A stretch of 64,000 nt of DNA from Ruminococcus turbiniformis (GTDB lineage Bacteria > Bacillota > Clostridia > Lachnospirales > Lachnospiraceae), in contig NZ_JAJEQX010000012.1 of NCBI RefSeq assembly GCF_020687545.1, positions 36,657-100,656 on the forward strand. The letters run 5' to 3'. Of the stretch, positions 17,701 to 25,954 are shown piece after piece (positions within the stretch are counted from its first letter, which is position 1; the number at the start of each line of letters is the position of its first letter). A program made the translations under genes and the position numbers. The notes under the pieces were generated by a model. The model had not been told where the DNA came from, ran no database searches, and saw only the letters and a list, made by a program, of their open reading frames with translations.

Positions 17701-19224
17701 TTAATGTAAAGAAGTATTTTGACTTCCCTTATCCTCATTTTCCATAACCGTCTTTGCATCAAGCTCAAACCAGAACGCGACGCCATTGTCATAGTTTTTG
17801 ACGCCATACTTCTGGCGGAAAGACTCCATGATCGCCTTAACGATCGAAAGTCCGATGCCGTTGCCTCCGTACTCCCTCGTATGCGCTTTATCCACTTTAT
17901 AGAACTTATCCCAGAGTTTCGGGATATCTTCCTCCGGAATCGGTTTTCCGCTGTTGAACACAGTAATTCTTGCCTTGTCTCCGTCCCGGATGATTCTCAC
18001 TTCGATTCTCCGTTCATTCTCCACATGGTGAATTGCATTTGTCAGGTAATTGCGCACTACCTGTTCCGTCTTGAACTCATCGGCCCACACATACAGCTTT
18101 TCATCGGCGACAAAGTCCACCGACGCCTCCGCCTGCTGAATCAGTATCTCGCAGCTCGCAATCACGCCGCTCACAAGCCCTACAATGTCAAAACGCTCAA
18201 ACTGAACTTCATCTGATCCGAATTCCAGCTGATTCAGCGTCAGAAGGTTCTTTACCATCCGGTTCATCTTATCCGCTTCATCCATGATGACATCGCAGTA
18301 AAATTCCCGGCTTTCCGGATCATCATTGACCCCTTCCCTGAGTCCTTCTGCATATCCCTGAATGAGGGCGATAGGCGTCTTTAACTCGTGGGAGACATTT
18401 CCCAGAAATTCGTTTCTCATATCTTCCAGCTTTTCCTTCTGTTCGATATCTTTCTGAAGCTGGTTATTCACACTTTTAAGCTCTGAGATCGTCTTTTCCA
18501 GCTGTTCTGACATTCTGTTGTAATTGCGTCCGAGGATGCCGATCTCGTCTTCCCCGCCCCGCGTATACCTGGCATCGAAATTGAGGTTTGCCATTTCCTG
18601 GGAAAGTCTGGTCAGTTCCATAAGCGGCTGGGTAATTCTTCGCGAAAAAAGCCATACAAAAAAGCCGCCCAGAATCATACCGACAATTCCCAGATATATC
18701 AGAAACTGATTTGCAAGCGACGCGCTCTCCTCAATACTTGCCAGCGGACTCTGCATCAGGAACCACGAGCCGTCGGAAAACCGTCCCCACATCCGCAGAT
18801 ACTCCATCTCTCCGCCTGTCATGTCGCTGGCCGAGCGGTACACAGTGTACATATCCGTCTGCCGGAGCACGCTCTCTGCCTGGATTGTATTTAATCCCAG
18901 AATCCCGACAAGCATTTCCTTAAACCGGGGATCGTCCACACTGAGCGTGCGGACAATCGCATCGCCCTTCGCATCGATCACGACCAGATCAATATTCGCC
19001 CGCTCCGCGCGGATCACAATCTGATTCTGCACTGTGTCATCGGTCAGATTCCCGTCCCGTATTGTTTCGTTGATCTGATTGTAGGTTTTTATCAGGTCCT
19101 GCGTTTTATGCGACAGATAATAGGAGCCGAGGAACCCGTTATTGATCATAAGCACTCCGCCGAGTACAAACGCAAACAGACCGATAAAAATTGCCGTCAT
19201 CTGTCTTCTGATCGAATGTTTCAT
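17701..19224 (-). CDS. Sensor histidine kinase (two-component system)
   Basis: This 507-aa kinase has an N-terminal TM segment (AIFIGLFAFVLGGVLMINNG), an extracellular sensor of about 140 residues, a second TM (FLIYLGIVGMILGGFFVWLF), a HAMP domain (RRITQPLMELTRLSQEMA), HisKA with the phosphoacceptor in FLGNVSHELKTPIALIQGYA (His about 279), and a HATPase domain with N box NYLTNAIHH and G boxes around YGGNGIGLSIVKAI. It follows the response regulator by 16 nt and is co-transcribed. The signal is unknown. Confidence 0.93.
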   Translation of the reverse strand: MKHSIRRQMTAIFIGLFAFVLGGVLMINNGFLGSYYLSHKTQDLIKTYNQINETIRDGNLTDDTVQNQIVIRAERANIDLVVIDAKGDAIVRTLSVDDPRFKEMLVGILGLNTIQAESVLRQTDMYTVYRSASDMTGGEMEYLRMWGRFSDGSWFLMQSPLASIEESASLANQFLIYLGIVGMILGGFFVWLFSRRITQPLMELTRLSQEMANLNFDARYTRGGEDEIGILGRNYNRMSEQLEKTISELKSVNNQLQKDIEQKEKLEDMRNEFLGNVSHELKTPIALIQGYAEGLREGVNDDPESREFYCDVIMDEADKMNRMVKNLLTLNQLEFGSDEVQFERFDIVGLVSGVIASCEILIQQAEASVDFVADEKLYVWADEFKTEQVVRNYLTNAIHHVENERRIEVRIIRDGDKARITVFNSGKPIPEEDIPKLWDKFYKVDKAHTREYGGNGIGLSIVKAIMESFRQKYGVKNYDNGVAFWFELDAKTVMENEDKGSQNTSLH

Positions 19225-19240
19225 CGTATGTCACCCCGGA

Positions 19241-19918
19241 TCAGTCTGTCTCGAACTTGTAGCCCATGCCCCATATTGTCCGGATATATTCTCCCTTATC
19301 CCCAAGCTTGCTCCTGAGTTTTTTTACATGGGTATCAATTGTGCGGGCATCGCCGAAATAATCATAGTTCCATACGTTGTTCAGTATCTTTTCTCTGGAA
19401 AGAGCGATGCCCTCATTTTCCATAAAATAGGAAAGAAGCTCAAATTCCTTATAACTCAATTCGATCGGCTCCCCGTCAATTTTGACAATGTGCGCCGTCT
19501 TATCCAAGACGATTCCGCCTGCCTCGATCACATCCCCTTCATCGCTTCCGAGCGTTCTCCGGAGAATAGCGTTTACTCTTGCCACGAGGATCTTCGGGCT
19601 GAACGGTTTTGAGATGTACTCATCCACGCCAAGTTCGAATCCCTGCAGCTCATCCCGTTCTTCCGAGCGCGCCGTAAGCATAATGATCGGCACTTTCGAC
19701 GACTCTCTGATCTCCCTGCACACCTGCCATCCGTCCATCTTCGGCATCATCACGTCCAGTATAATCAGGGCAATGTCCTTGTCCGAATAAAAGACATCCA
19801 TCGCCTCCATCCCGTCGCCTGCTTCCAGCACACTATAGCCCTCCCTGGCCAGGAAGTCCTTTACAAGTTTGCGCATGCGGCTCTCATCGTCAACCACCAG
19901 TATTTTTATATTTTCCAT
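19241..19918 (-). CDS. OmpR/PhoB-family response regulator
   Basis: The 225-aa protein has a receiver domain with the acidic pair VVDDE, phosphoacceptor Asp in LIILDVMMPKMDGW (about residue 55), the Thr in IIMLTARSE and Lys in YISKPF. A winged-helix DNA-binding domain follows (SYKEFELLSYFMENEGIALSR; RTIDTHVKKLRSKLG). It is the first gene of the two-gene signalling operon. GAGGAG lies about 9 nt before ATG 19918. Confidence 0.95.
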   Translation of the reverse strand: MENIKILVVDDESRMRKLVKDFLAREGYSVLEAGDGMEAMDVFYSDKDIALIILDVMMPKMDGWQVCREIRESSKVPIIMLTARSEERDELQGFELGVDEYISKPFSPKILVARVNAILRRTLGSDEGDVIEAGGIVLDKTAHIVKIDGEPIELSYKEFELLSYFMENEGIALSREKILNNVWNYDYFGDARTIDTHVKKLRSKLGDKGEYIRTIWGMGYKFETD

Positions 19919-20061
19919 AGATCATTCTCCTCTTTCAACACTTTAAAATTACTTTAAGTCTAACAGAGAAATATGTCAATCCTGTGAACGTGACCCGCAG
20001 GCAGATTGCTTCAAAAATATTGCGGTTCTGCATTGCCGGCACGTTCTGCCGAAAATTCTTC

Positions 20062-20090
20062 TTGCAAATCCTTCCCTTTGCTGATAATAT
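20062..20090 (+). promoter_or_regulatory. Promoter for the riboswitch-mntP transcript
   Basis: TTGCAA (20062-20067) and TAATAT (20085-20090) are spaced 17 bp and lie directly upstream of the riboswitch. The 19919-20061 stretch upstream contains the divergent promoter of the response regulator but no gene. Confidence 0.65.
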
Positions 20091-20097
20091 ATTATCT

Positions 20098-20175
20098 GTT
20101 CGTGAGGGAGTAATTGGCGCGATGATGCGCGGTAAGTCAACATGCTGATCCCGTATCGGGATCTGGCTTATCTTA
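20098..20175 (+). ncRNA. yybP-ykoY manganese riboswitch
   Basis: Conserved pieces of the Mn2+-sensing aptamer are present: GAGGGAGTAATT on the 5' side, TCAACATGCTGATC, a CCGTATCGG helix, and GATCTGGCTTA on the 3' side. In the known motif the two internal loops formed by these pieces bind Mg2+ and Mn2+. It is followed by two hairpins and then mntP, the classic regulated gene of this riboswitch. Confidence 0.85.
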
Positions 20176-20187
20176 AATAATGAGACT

Positions 20188-20213
20188 CATGTACAGTGTT
20201 TTTGCTGTGCATG
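20188..20213 (+). promoter_or_regulatory. First expression-platform hairpin in the mntP leader
   Basis: CATGTACAG (20188-20196) pairs with CTGTGCATG (20205-20213) around a U-rich loop. It lies between the aptamer and the terminator and is a candidate anti-terminator or competing stem. Confidence 0.45.
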
Positions 20214-20223
20214 TGTTTTCCGA

Positions 20224-20251
20224 CAGGTGCAGCAAAGCGCCTGCTTTTTTT
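20224..20251 (+). terminator. Leader terminator controlled by the Mn riboswitch
   Basis: CAGGTGC (20224-20230) and GCGCCTG (20237-20243) pair with one G-U, followed by C and seven T. It sits 70 nt before mntP, so transcription must read through it for expression; this implies transcriptional control. Confidence 0.8.
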
Positions 20252-20320
20252 GTTCCGGTTTATCCGGACCACGCTGCGCAGCATATGCACAGCCTATTTT
20301 ACTGCAAAGGAGAAAAGAAA

Positions 20321-20884
20321 ATGGGACTGATTGAACTATTTATTCTGGCCGTAGGTCTCTCCATGGACGCTTTTGCGGTCTCTGTCTGTAAAGGGCTTGC
20401 AATGCCCCGGATAACATTGAAGAAAGTCGCCGTAGTCGGCGCATGGTTCGGCGGATTCCAGGCTCTGATGCCGGCCATCGGCTACATCCTCGGAGTACAG
20501 TTCCGGGACAAAATCACAGCCATCGATCACTGGATCGCCTTTATCCTTCTGGGAATCATCGGAATCAACATGATACGCGAAGCCTGTTCAGGGGAATGTG
20601 AGACAGAAAGTGAATCCCTTGATATCAAGACCATGTTTCTGCTGGCGGTCGCTACCAGCATTGACGCTCTGGCAGTCGGAATCACCTTCGCATTCCTCAA
20701 CGTCAACATCATAGCGGCAGTGCTTTTCATCGGAATTACAACGTTTATCATTTCCTCAATCGGAGTGAAGATCGGCAATGTATTTGGCACAAAGTACAAG
20801 GCAAAAGCAGAGCTTGCGGGCGGCATCATTCTCATTCTGCTCGGTTTCAAAATTCTTCTCGAGCATCTGGGAATCCTCCCGTAA
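20321..20884 (+). CDS. mntP: Manganese efflux pump MntP
   Basis: The 187-aa membrane protein (E. coli MntP is 188) has six predicted TM segments in two similar halves. The two half-site motifs [13 protein letters not shown] (about residue 14) and [14 protein letters not shown] (about 112) carry the acidic residues needed for Mn2+ export. CAAAGGAGAAAAGAAA precedes ATG 20321; upstream in-frame ATG codons lie inside the leader RNA. Expression is expected to rise with Mn2+ through the riboswitch. A terminator follows at 20893-20931. Confidence 0.95.
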   Translation: MGLIELFILAVGLSMDAFAVSVCKGLAMPRITLKKVAVVGAWFGGFQALMPAIGYILGVQFRDKITAIDHWIAFILLGIIGINMIREACSGECETESESLDIKTMFLLAVATSIDALAVGITFAFLNVNIIAAVLFIGITTFIISSIGVKIGNVFGTKYKAKAELAGGIILILLGFKILLEHLGILP

Positions 20885-20892
20885 GATGCGAA

Positions 20893-20931
20893 GAAGGGGT
20901 GTTCACACTGTCAGAATGTAAACACCCCTTC
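20893..20931 (+). terminator. Terminator after mntP
   Basis: GAAGGGGTGTT and AACACCCCTTC form an 11-bp stem around a 17-nt loop. It separates mntP from the convergent HPr-like gene and may serve both. Confidence 0.75.
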
Positions 20932-20945
20932 TCTGCATTCCTGTT

Positions 20946-21185
20946 TTACTCCAGTTCATATTTTGAAAAATACTGATGAGCCATCTCTTCATCCTCGCCC
21001 TGTACGACAAGTCTCATAGGAAGTCCGAGTTTGATAGACATAAGTCCCAGAATAGATTTTCCGTCTATGCGGAAGTTCCGGTGCGTCATATCCGTCACAT
21101 CGATATCGGATTTCATGTTCTGACATGCATCACAAAAGCTGAGCAGTTGGCTCGAGGTTACAAATTTGATCTTTTTCTCAACCAT
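20946..21185 (-). CDS. HPr-like protein lacking the phosphorylatable histidine
   Basis: The 79-aa protein aligns with HPr/Crh over its whole length: MVEKKIKFVTSS at the start, DGKSILGLMSIKL matching the Ser46 region of HPr (KSIMGVMS), and VVQGEDEEMAH matching Crh/HPr ends. The active-site GIHARPA loop, however, is replaced by QLLSFCDAC, so His15 and Arg17 are absent and PTS phosphotransfer is impossible. The Ser equivalent to Ser46 is kept, as in Bacillus Crh. GGGAGG precedes the ATG. It stands alone between mntP and the FGGY kinase gene. A regulatory role is inferred. Confidence 0.8.
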   Translation of the reverse strand: MVEKKIKFVTSSQLLSFCDACQNMKSDIDVTDMTHRNFRIDGKSILGLMSIKLGLPMRLVVQGEDEEMAHQYFSKYELE

Positions 21186-21283
21186 TTTTCCGACCTCCCG
21201 TTTTTCACGTCTGTAGTATATAATACAATTCCCGTTTTGGGTGAAAAAGTTGTCAAATCTTAACGCATCTTAACGCCCTTTTT

Positions 21284-22600
21284 TCACAGGATCCGCCTCG
21301 CCATATCCCGGGCCGCGAAGGCCGCTCCGCAGGCTGCTTCCTCCTCGCACAGAGCAGGCTGCGCGGGCATTGAAAACATCCCGGAGGCAATCTTTCTCAG
21401 AGTCTCATTCCGGCGGAATCCGTTTCCCGAAAGGATGATCTTATCTCCTTTCAGCCCGGCAGCAGTCTGCATCACATTATACATCTCATACAGTTCCCGT
21501 ATCATTCCCTCCATTACGCCGCGCACAAGGAATGACGGGCGGAAATTCTCCGTACTGATGCCGCTGATTACGCCGCGTCTTCCGGGCATTTCTCTTGTGC
21601 CTGCAAACGAGGTATCCACGGTCAGCCCTCCCGTATCCGCCGTATCTTTTGCAAGCATCTCCATAACGCGGTAGTGGTCTGTGATCTGCATCCCCGCCGC
21701 ATCCGCATATTCTCTGAAGAAGCGTTCCAGCATCGCGTACGCCCTTCCCCCGCACAGCGATGAGCCGGTCAGAAGGTAACTGTCTTCTGTCAGCGGCCGT
21801 GTCTCAATCCCGTTTTCATCCAGGCAGACATCCGAGCGGACCGAAATCTGCCCGCCGGTTCCCATATTAAGGAGCACCGCTCCTTCCCGGTTTCCAACCG
21901 CGCCGAGAAAAGACGCCTGATTGTCCCCAATCGCTGTACATACCGGTATGCCCCGATATTCTCCAAGCGGTCTCAGTCCGGCAGTCACCTCAGGGAGCAC
22001 ATCCGGAGCAGAAGCTTCGGCTTCTGTTATCTCTCTCATAAAAGCCCGCTTCCTCACGTCAAACAGCCCGAATCCCGCCGCATTGCCCGCATGTACGAGC
22101 GGCTGTTCTCTCCCGGCGAGGCGCATTCCCGCGTAGTCCATGATCGTACAGATCTTCACAGCGTCAGACGGCAGATTCCCTGTCTTATCCATATAGAGAT
22201 GCGTTGCAAGACCATAGCCTGAGTACACACGTACCCCATACTTTTTCCAGAGGAGTCCGCACACACTGCCGCCTTCCCCCAGCGGGAGATTCCCCCTTCC
22301 GTCCTGCCACGTATAGAGCGGGCTCACATGTCTCCCTCTTTTATCTGTATACAAAATGCCATGCATCTGCCCGGTCAGGCCAATCGCGGAAATATCCTCA
22401 TATTCCTGCAGCATTTTATCAAGCGTTTCTTTCAGCCGATTAAAAATACGTTCCGGATCCTGCGTCTTCTCCCACGCATGATCCGAGGGAAGGAAGCTGT
22501 CGTTCGGTATAGTACAGGTATTAATCGGCCGCTCCTCTCTGTCTGATATCAGGGAAAAACTAATCGTGGTAGTGCCTATGTCAATGCCGAGAAATTTCAC
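21284..22600 (-). CDS. FGGY-family carbohydrate kinase (sedoheptulokinase-like)
   Basis: The 438-aa kinase shows the FGGY N-domain start FLGIDIGTTTISFSLI, GLTGQMHGILY, the catalytic Asp in IGDNQASFLGAVG (about residue 225), NMGTGGQISV and the C-terminal LSGNGFRRNETLRK. FGGY kinases phosphorylate sugars or polyols at a terminal hydroxyl using ATP. The TGQMHG...TWQDGRG pattern is closest in memory to sedoheptulokinases, but xylulokinase-like specificity is not excluded. GTG 22600 is the start; AGGAGG lies 9-10 nt upstream. No sugar transporter is adjacent. Confidence 0.8.
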   Translation of the reverse strand: MKFLGIDIGTTTISFSLISDREERPINTCTIPNDSFLPSDHAWEKTQDPERIFNRLKETLDKMLQEYEDISAIGLTGQMHGILYTDKRGRHVSPLYTWQDGRGNLPLGEGGSVCGLLWKKYGVRVYSGYGLATHLYMDKTGNLPSDAVKICTIMDYAGMRLAGREQPLVHAGNAAGFGLFDVRKRAFMREITEAEASAPDVLPEVTAGLRPLGEYRGIPVCTAIGDNQASFLGAVGNREGAVLLNMGTGGQISVRSDVCLDENGIETRPLTEDSYLLTGSSLCGGRAYAMLERFFREYADAAGMQITDHYRVMEMLAKDTADTGGLTVDTSFAGTREMPGRRGVISGISTENFRPSFLVRGVMEGMIRELYEMYNVMQTAAGLKGDKIILSGNGFRRNETLRKIASGMFSMPAQPALCEEEAACGAAFAARDMARRIL

Positions 22601-22698
22601 AGGTTCTTCCTCCTTTTCTCAAATGAGCCATTCTCTCCGCAAAAAAGAAAAGGGCCCGGGAAAATCTGTCATTTTCAGGGGCTCCGCTGCCATAAAAC

Positions 22699-22779
22699 TG
22701 CGGATAACAGGACTTGAACCTGCACGTCGTAGACACCAGATCCTAAATCTGGCGCGTCTGCCAATTCCGCCATATCCGC
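22699..22779 (-). tRNA. tRNA-Leu (UAG)
   Basis: The 81-nt class-II tRNA has acceptor GCGGATA/TATCCGC, anticodon arm CCAGA-TTTAGGA-TCTGG (anticodon TAG), a variable arm, and T-loop GGTTCAAGTCC. It is the last gene of the cluster. Confidence 0.95.
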
Positions 22780-22830
22780 ATTCTCCATATAATTCTCCGG
22801 CAGACAGACTGTATCTGCACTGTCGCCAGA

Positions 22831-22863
22831 AAAAAAATAGAACAAACACTGCGTGCTTGTTCT
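22831..22863 (-). terminator. Terminator inside the tRNA cluster
   Basis: AGAACAA (22839-22845) pairs with TTGTTCT (22857-22863), extended by CAC/GTG. On the minus strand it is followed by ATTTTTTTT. It lies between tRNA-Lys and tRNA-Leu and should end the upstream tRNA transcript. Confidence 0.8.
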
Positions 22864-22866
22864 AAG

Positions 22867-22939
22867 TGAGCGTGCGGGGATTCGAACCCCGGACAACTTG
22901 ATTAAAAGTCAAGTGCTCTACCACCTGAGCTACACGCCC
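22867..22939 (-). tRNA. tRNA-Lys (UUU)
   Basis: The 73-nt gene has acceptor GGGCGTG/CACGCTC, anticodon arm CTTGA-CTTTTAA-TCAAG (anticodon TTT), and T-loop GGTTCGAATCC. Confidence 0.96.
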
Positions 22940-22967
22940 TTATTTTCCCCGGCTTTCCCAGGATAAA

Positions 22968-23039
22968 CTGGGCTAGCTGGATTCGAACCAGCGAATGCAG
23001 GAGTCAAAGTCCTGTGCCTTACCGCTTGGCGATAGCCCA
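22968..23039 (-). tRNA. tRNA-Gln (UUG)
   Basis: The 72-nt gene has acceptor TGGGCTA/TAGCCCA and anticodon arm CAGGA-CTTTGAC-TCCTG (anticodon TTG). The weak first U-A acceptor pair is typical of tRNA-Gln. Confidence 0.96.
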
Positions 23040-23088
23040 TCGAAGACTTGAGTCTGACACTGCATGCCAGTAGGAATATAAAGGAAAG

Positions 23089-23163
23089 GGTGGGTAGTGG
23101 GACTCGAACCCACGATATCCAGAACCACAATCTGGCGCGCTAACCAACTGCACCATACCCACC
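23089..23163 (-). tRNA. tRNA-His (GUG)
   Basis: The gene has an eight-base-pair acceptor stem (GGTGGGTA/TACCCACC) that includes the extra G-1 paired with C73, as expected for tRNA-His. Anticodon arm CCAGA-TTGTGGT-TCTGG gives GTG. Confidence 0.96.
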
Positions 23164-23167
23164 ATAA

Positions 23168-23241
23168 CGAGCCTGGGGGGATTCGAACCCACGACCTACG
23201 GCTTAGAAGGCCGTTGCTCTATCCAGCTGAGCTACAGACTC
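23168..23241 (-). tRNA. tRNA-Arg (UCU)
   Basis: The 74-nt gene has acceptor GAGTCTG/CAGGCTC and anticodon arm ACGGC-CTTCTAA-GCCGT (anticodon TCT). It lies only 4 nt from tRNA-His. Confidence 0.95.
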
Positions 23242-23285
23242 ATTTTTACCATTCTCGAAGAAAACAATACGCTTTCCACAAGAAA

Positions 23286-23356
23286 AGCGGGTGATGAGAA
23301 TCGAACTCACGTATCCAGCTTGGAAGGCTGGTGTTCTACCATTGAACTACACCCGC
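23286..23356 (-). tRNA. tRNA-Gly (UCC)
   Basis: The 71-nt gene has acceptor GCGGGTG/CACCCGC and anticodon arm CCAGC-CTTCCAA-GCTGG (anticodon TCC). It complements the CCC isoacceptor at 13.8 kb. Confidence 0.96.
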
Positions 23357-23361
23357 ACATA

Positions 23362-23436
23362 TCGGGGTGACAGGATTCGAACCTGCGACCTCCTGGTCCC
23401 AAACCAGGCGCTCTAGCCAAGCTGAGCCACACCCCG
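23362..23436 (-). tRNA. tRNA-Pro (UGG)
   Basis: The 75-nt gene has acceptor CGGGGTG/CACCCCG and anticodon arm CCTGG-TTTGGGA-CCAGG (anticodon TGG). It is the first gene of the seven-tRNA cluster; AT-rich DNA upstream (23460-23525) probably holds the promoter. Confidence 0.96.
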
Positions 23437-23576
23437 GTACAATCGCTGCTTCCTGTCTTTCCCGTAGCGCAAGCATTATTATATTATAAGCTTTTCCTAA
23501 TGTCAACAATTTTTTTGTATTTTTTTACTTTTCGCGTTTTTTCGTCCCTGTCCGGCCGAAAACCGCTTTCTATTCC

Positions 23577-24068
23577 TCACTGTTTTGCTGTCAGATACCT
23601 CTGCTCATATGTAATTTTCCCGTCCTCAGAGACCTCCATCAGCATATAACTCCCCCGGCGCCCTTCCTGGCGCGGAAACGATAAACTTCCCGGATTAAGC
23701 ACAGTTACTCCGCCCTTCTGGTCAAAAAACGGCCTGTGAGTATGTCCGAACATCACGATATCAGATCTTCTGGCTTCCCCTTCCTCCCGGATATGTTCCG
23801 GGTCAAGAGATACATAGTACGCATGGCCATGTGTGATAAACACCTTATATTTTCCTATATAAAATTCTTCTTCCCGCGGAAGCCCGGAAAAAAAGTCGTT
23901 ATTTCCCCTCACCATATGTTTTTCACAGTCCACAACTGCATCAATATACTCTTCTCCGCCCTCCAGGTCTCCGAGATGTATGAACATATCGATAGCGCCT
24001 GCCTCTTCAAGTGCCTGATCAAGCCCCGCATGTCTGCCATGTGTATCGCTGACAATCAATACTCTCAT
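23577..24068 (-). CDS. YfcE/MJ0936-family metallophosphodiesterase
   Basis: The 163-aa calcineurin-like phosphoesterase has the metal-binding motifs VSDTHGRHAG, HLGDLEGGEEY, RGNNDFFS and FGHTHRPFFD in the right order, and NPGSLSFPRQ. YfcE-type enzymes hydrolyse simple phosphodiesters in vitro; the natural substrate is not established. The start ATG overlaps the stop of rdgB by 4 nt (ATGA), so the two are translationally coupled. Confidence 0.9.
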   Translation of the reverse strand: MRVLIVSDTHGRHAGLDQALEEAGAIDMFIHLGDLEGGEEYIDAVVDCEKHMVRGNNDFFSGLPREEEFYIGKYKVFITHGHAYYVSLDPEHIREEGEARRSDIVMFGHTHRPFFDQKGGVTVLNPGSLSFPRQEGRRGSYMLMEVSEDGKITYEQRYLTAKQ

Positions 24069-24679
24069 TCCATATCCTCTCCGATTTTTTCTTTCAGAAT
24101 CTCCTTCATTGCCCGAAGCGCCTTGCCTCTGTGGCTCAGTTCATTTTTCATTTCCGGATCCATCTCCGCCGTGGTCATGCCATATTCCGGGACATAGAAA
24201 ATCGGGTCGTAGCCGAACCCGTTTCCGCCGGACGCCTCGTCTGCAATCCGCCCCTCGATCGTCCGCCGGACGGTTGTCACCGTACCGTCAGGGAAGACTG
24301 CTGCCACCGCGCATACAAACCGGGCTGTACGTTCCTCATCCCGCACGCCTTCCAACCGGTCCAGAAGGATCCTGTTTTTGATATCATAAGAAGTATCTTC
24401 CCCCGCAAACCTCGCCGAATAGATGCCGGGAGCCTTATCAAGATAATCGATTTCCAGGCCGGAGTCATCCGCCAGCACAATATCATTTGTAAGAATTCTG
24501 GAAACCGCTCTCGCCTTTATCTCCGCATTTTCCTCAAAAGACATCCCGTCCTCCACAATTTCCGTATCCGCTCCGGCTTCCTTCATAGAAAGGATCTCCA
24601 TTCCAAGATCTTTCATGATCATGCGGATTTCCCTCATTTTGTTTTCATTTCCCGTTGCAAATATAATTCTTCTTTTCAT
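24065..24679 (-). CDS. rdgB: XTP/dITP diphosphatase (RdgB/HAM1 family)
   Basis: The 204-aa house-cleaning enzyme hydrolyses ITP, dITP and XTP to monophosphates, keeping deaminated purines out of DNA and RNA. Family motifs are FATGNENKMREI at the N terminus, ADDSGLEIDYLDKAPG with the catalytic acidic residues, YSARFAGE, and GNGFGYDPIFYVPEYG and SHRGKALRAM near the C terminus. It overlaps both neighbours by 4 nt, forming the operon rlmL-rdgB-yfcE. Pairing with a YfcE-type phosphodiesterase is a common arrangement in Firmicutes. Confidence 0.96.
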   Translation of the reverse strand: MKRRIIFATGNENKMREIRMIMKDLGMEILSMKEAGADTEIVEDGMSFEENAEIKARAVSRILTNDIVLADDSGLEIDYLDKAPGIYSARFAGEDTSYDIKNRILLDRLEGVRDEERTARFVCAVAAVFPDGTVTTVRRTIEGRIADEASGGNGFGYDPIFYVPEYGMTTAEMDPEMKNELSHRGKALRAMKEILKEKIGEDME

Positions 24680-25842
24680 CTCAATGCATCCTTCTGTTTC
24701 TTTTGTTTTGGCGGTTTCGGCCCCGCGAACTGGTAAAAGTATGTTTTCAGCATACCGTTATAAATTTTCCTGTTTTTGTCCGCTTTTCTTCCGAAATAAC
24801 GTTCCGCATCCTCATAGCTTGTAATCATGTAGGCTGACCAGCTGTCAAGTCTGCGGAAAGCCTCCCCGAACTCCCTGTAAAGCCCCGGAAGATTTTTCTT
24901 TTCCTCCAGCCGCTCCCCGTACGGCGGATTTGTGATGATAAATCCATACTTTTTCGGATGGCTCAGGTCTTTGACTTCTCTCTGCTGGAAATGAATAAGA
25001 CTGCCCACGCCTGCCGCTTCTGCGTTTTTCCGCGCGGCGCGCAGGACCTCCCCGTCCGCATCATAGCCCTGAATATCTGTTTCGATCTGATCGTTTATTA
25101 CATCGGATGCCTCGTTGACCGCCTCGTACCAGTTCCTTTTTCCGACAAGGTTCGTCCAGTTTTCAGCCGTAAAAGAACGGTTCATTCCCGGAGCGATATT
25201 CGCGGCAATCATGGCCGCCTCAATGGGAAATGTTCCGCTCCCGCAGAAAGGATCGACCAGAATCCTTTCTTTCCTCCACGGGGTCAGCATAATCAGCGCC
25301 GCCGCAAGATTCTCGGCGATTGGCGCCTTTCCCGCCACCGGCCGGTATCCTCGCTTATGAAGAGAAACGCCTGTCGTATCCAGTCCCACCGTAACTACAT
25401 CTCTCATAAGAAACACACGTACCGGGTAGGAGGCACCGCTCTCCGGGAACCACTCTATCCGGTATCTGGATTTCAGGCGCTCTACCATGGCCTTCTTCAT
25501 AATCGACTGGATATCCGACGGGCTGAACAGACGGCTTTTTACCGAGGCAGCTTTTGCCACCCAGAACTTACCGTCCGCCGGGATATAATCCTCCCAGGGA
25601 ATGTTTTTTGTTCCTTCAAAAAGCTCCTCAAACGTCCGGGCCTGGAAACTCCCCACTTTCAGAAGTACCCTTTCTGCTGTTCTCAGAAAAATATTTGCCC
25701 TGCATACAGCATCTATGCCGCCCGAAAATGTGACTCTTCCATCCTCCACCTGCACGATCTCGTAACCCAGATCCTGGATTTCACGCTTAAGCACTGACTC
25801 CAGCCCAAAATGACAGGGAGCGATCCATTCCATTTTATCCAT
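24676..25842 (-). CDS. THUMP-domain class I SAM-dependent RNA methyltransferase (RlmL-like)
   Basis: The 388-aa protein has an N-terminal ferredoxin-like/THUMP RNA-binding part (about 1-155) and a Rossmann methyltransferase domain with the SAM motif VDPFCGSGTFPIEAAM and catalytic TNPPYGERL, which marks base N-methylation. The family (RlmL N-half, YpsC) methylates a guanine of 23S rRNA; the exact site here is inferred. The Lys-rich tail PKPPKQKKQK may help bind RNA. It is the first gene of the rlmL-rdgB-yfcE operon. Confidence 0.88.
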   Translation of the reverse strand: MDKMEWIAPCHFGLESVLKREIQDLGYEIVQVEDGRVTFSGGIDAVCRANIFLRTAERVLLKVGSFQARTFEELFEGTKNIPWEDYIPADGKFWVAKAASVKSRLFSPSDIQSIMKKAMVERLKSRYRIEWFPESGASYPVRVFLMRDVVTVGLDTTGVSLHKRGYRPVAGKAPIAENLAAALIMLTPWRKERILVDPFCGSGTFPIEAAMIAANIAPGMNRSFTAENWTNLVGKRNWYEAVNEASDVINDQIETDIQGYDADGEVLRAARKNAEAAGVGSLIHFQQREVKDLSHPKKYGFIITNPPYGERLEEKKNLPGLYREFGEAFRRLDSWSAYMITSYEDAERYFGRKADKNRKIYNGMLKTYFYQFAGPKPPKQKKQKDALR

Positions 25843-25890
25843 TCAGTATTCCGTCCTTACGTTTTGTCTGTTATCATCTTACTATAAATC

Positions 25891-25925
25891 AGGGGCAGAG
25901 TAAAGTTGAACTTTGCTCTGCCCCT
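25891..25925 (-). terminator. Terminator between the Asn-rich gene and rlmL
   Basis: AGGGGCAGAGTAAAG and CTTTGCTCTGCCCCT form a 15-bp stem with one mismatch and a 5-nt loop. It lies downstream of the 63-aa gene on the minus strand. Confidence 0.75.
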
Positions 25926-25954
25926 TCGCATTTACCGTCTCCCGGTTTCCGGAT

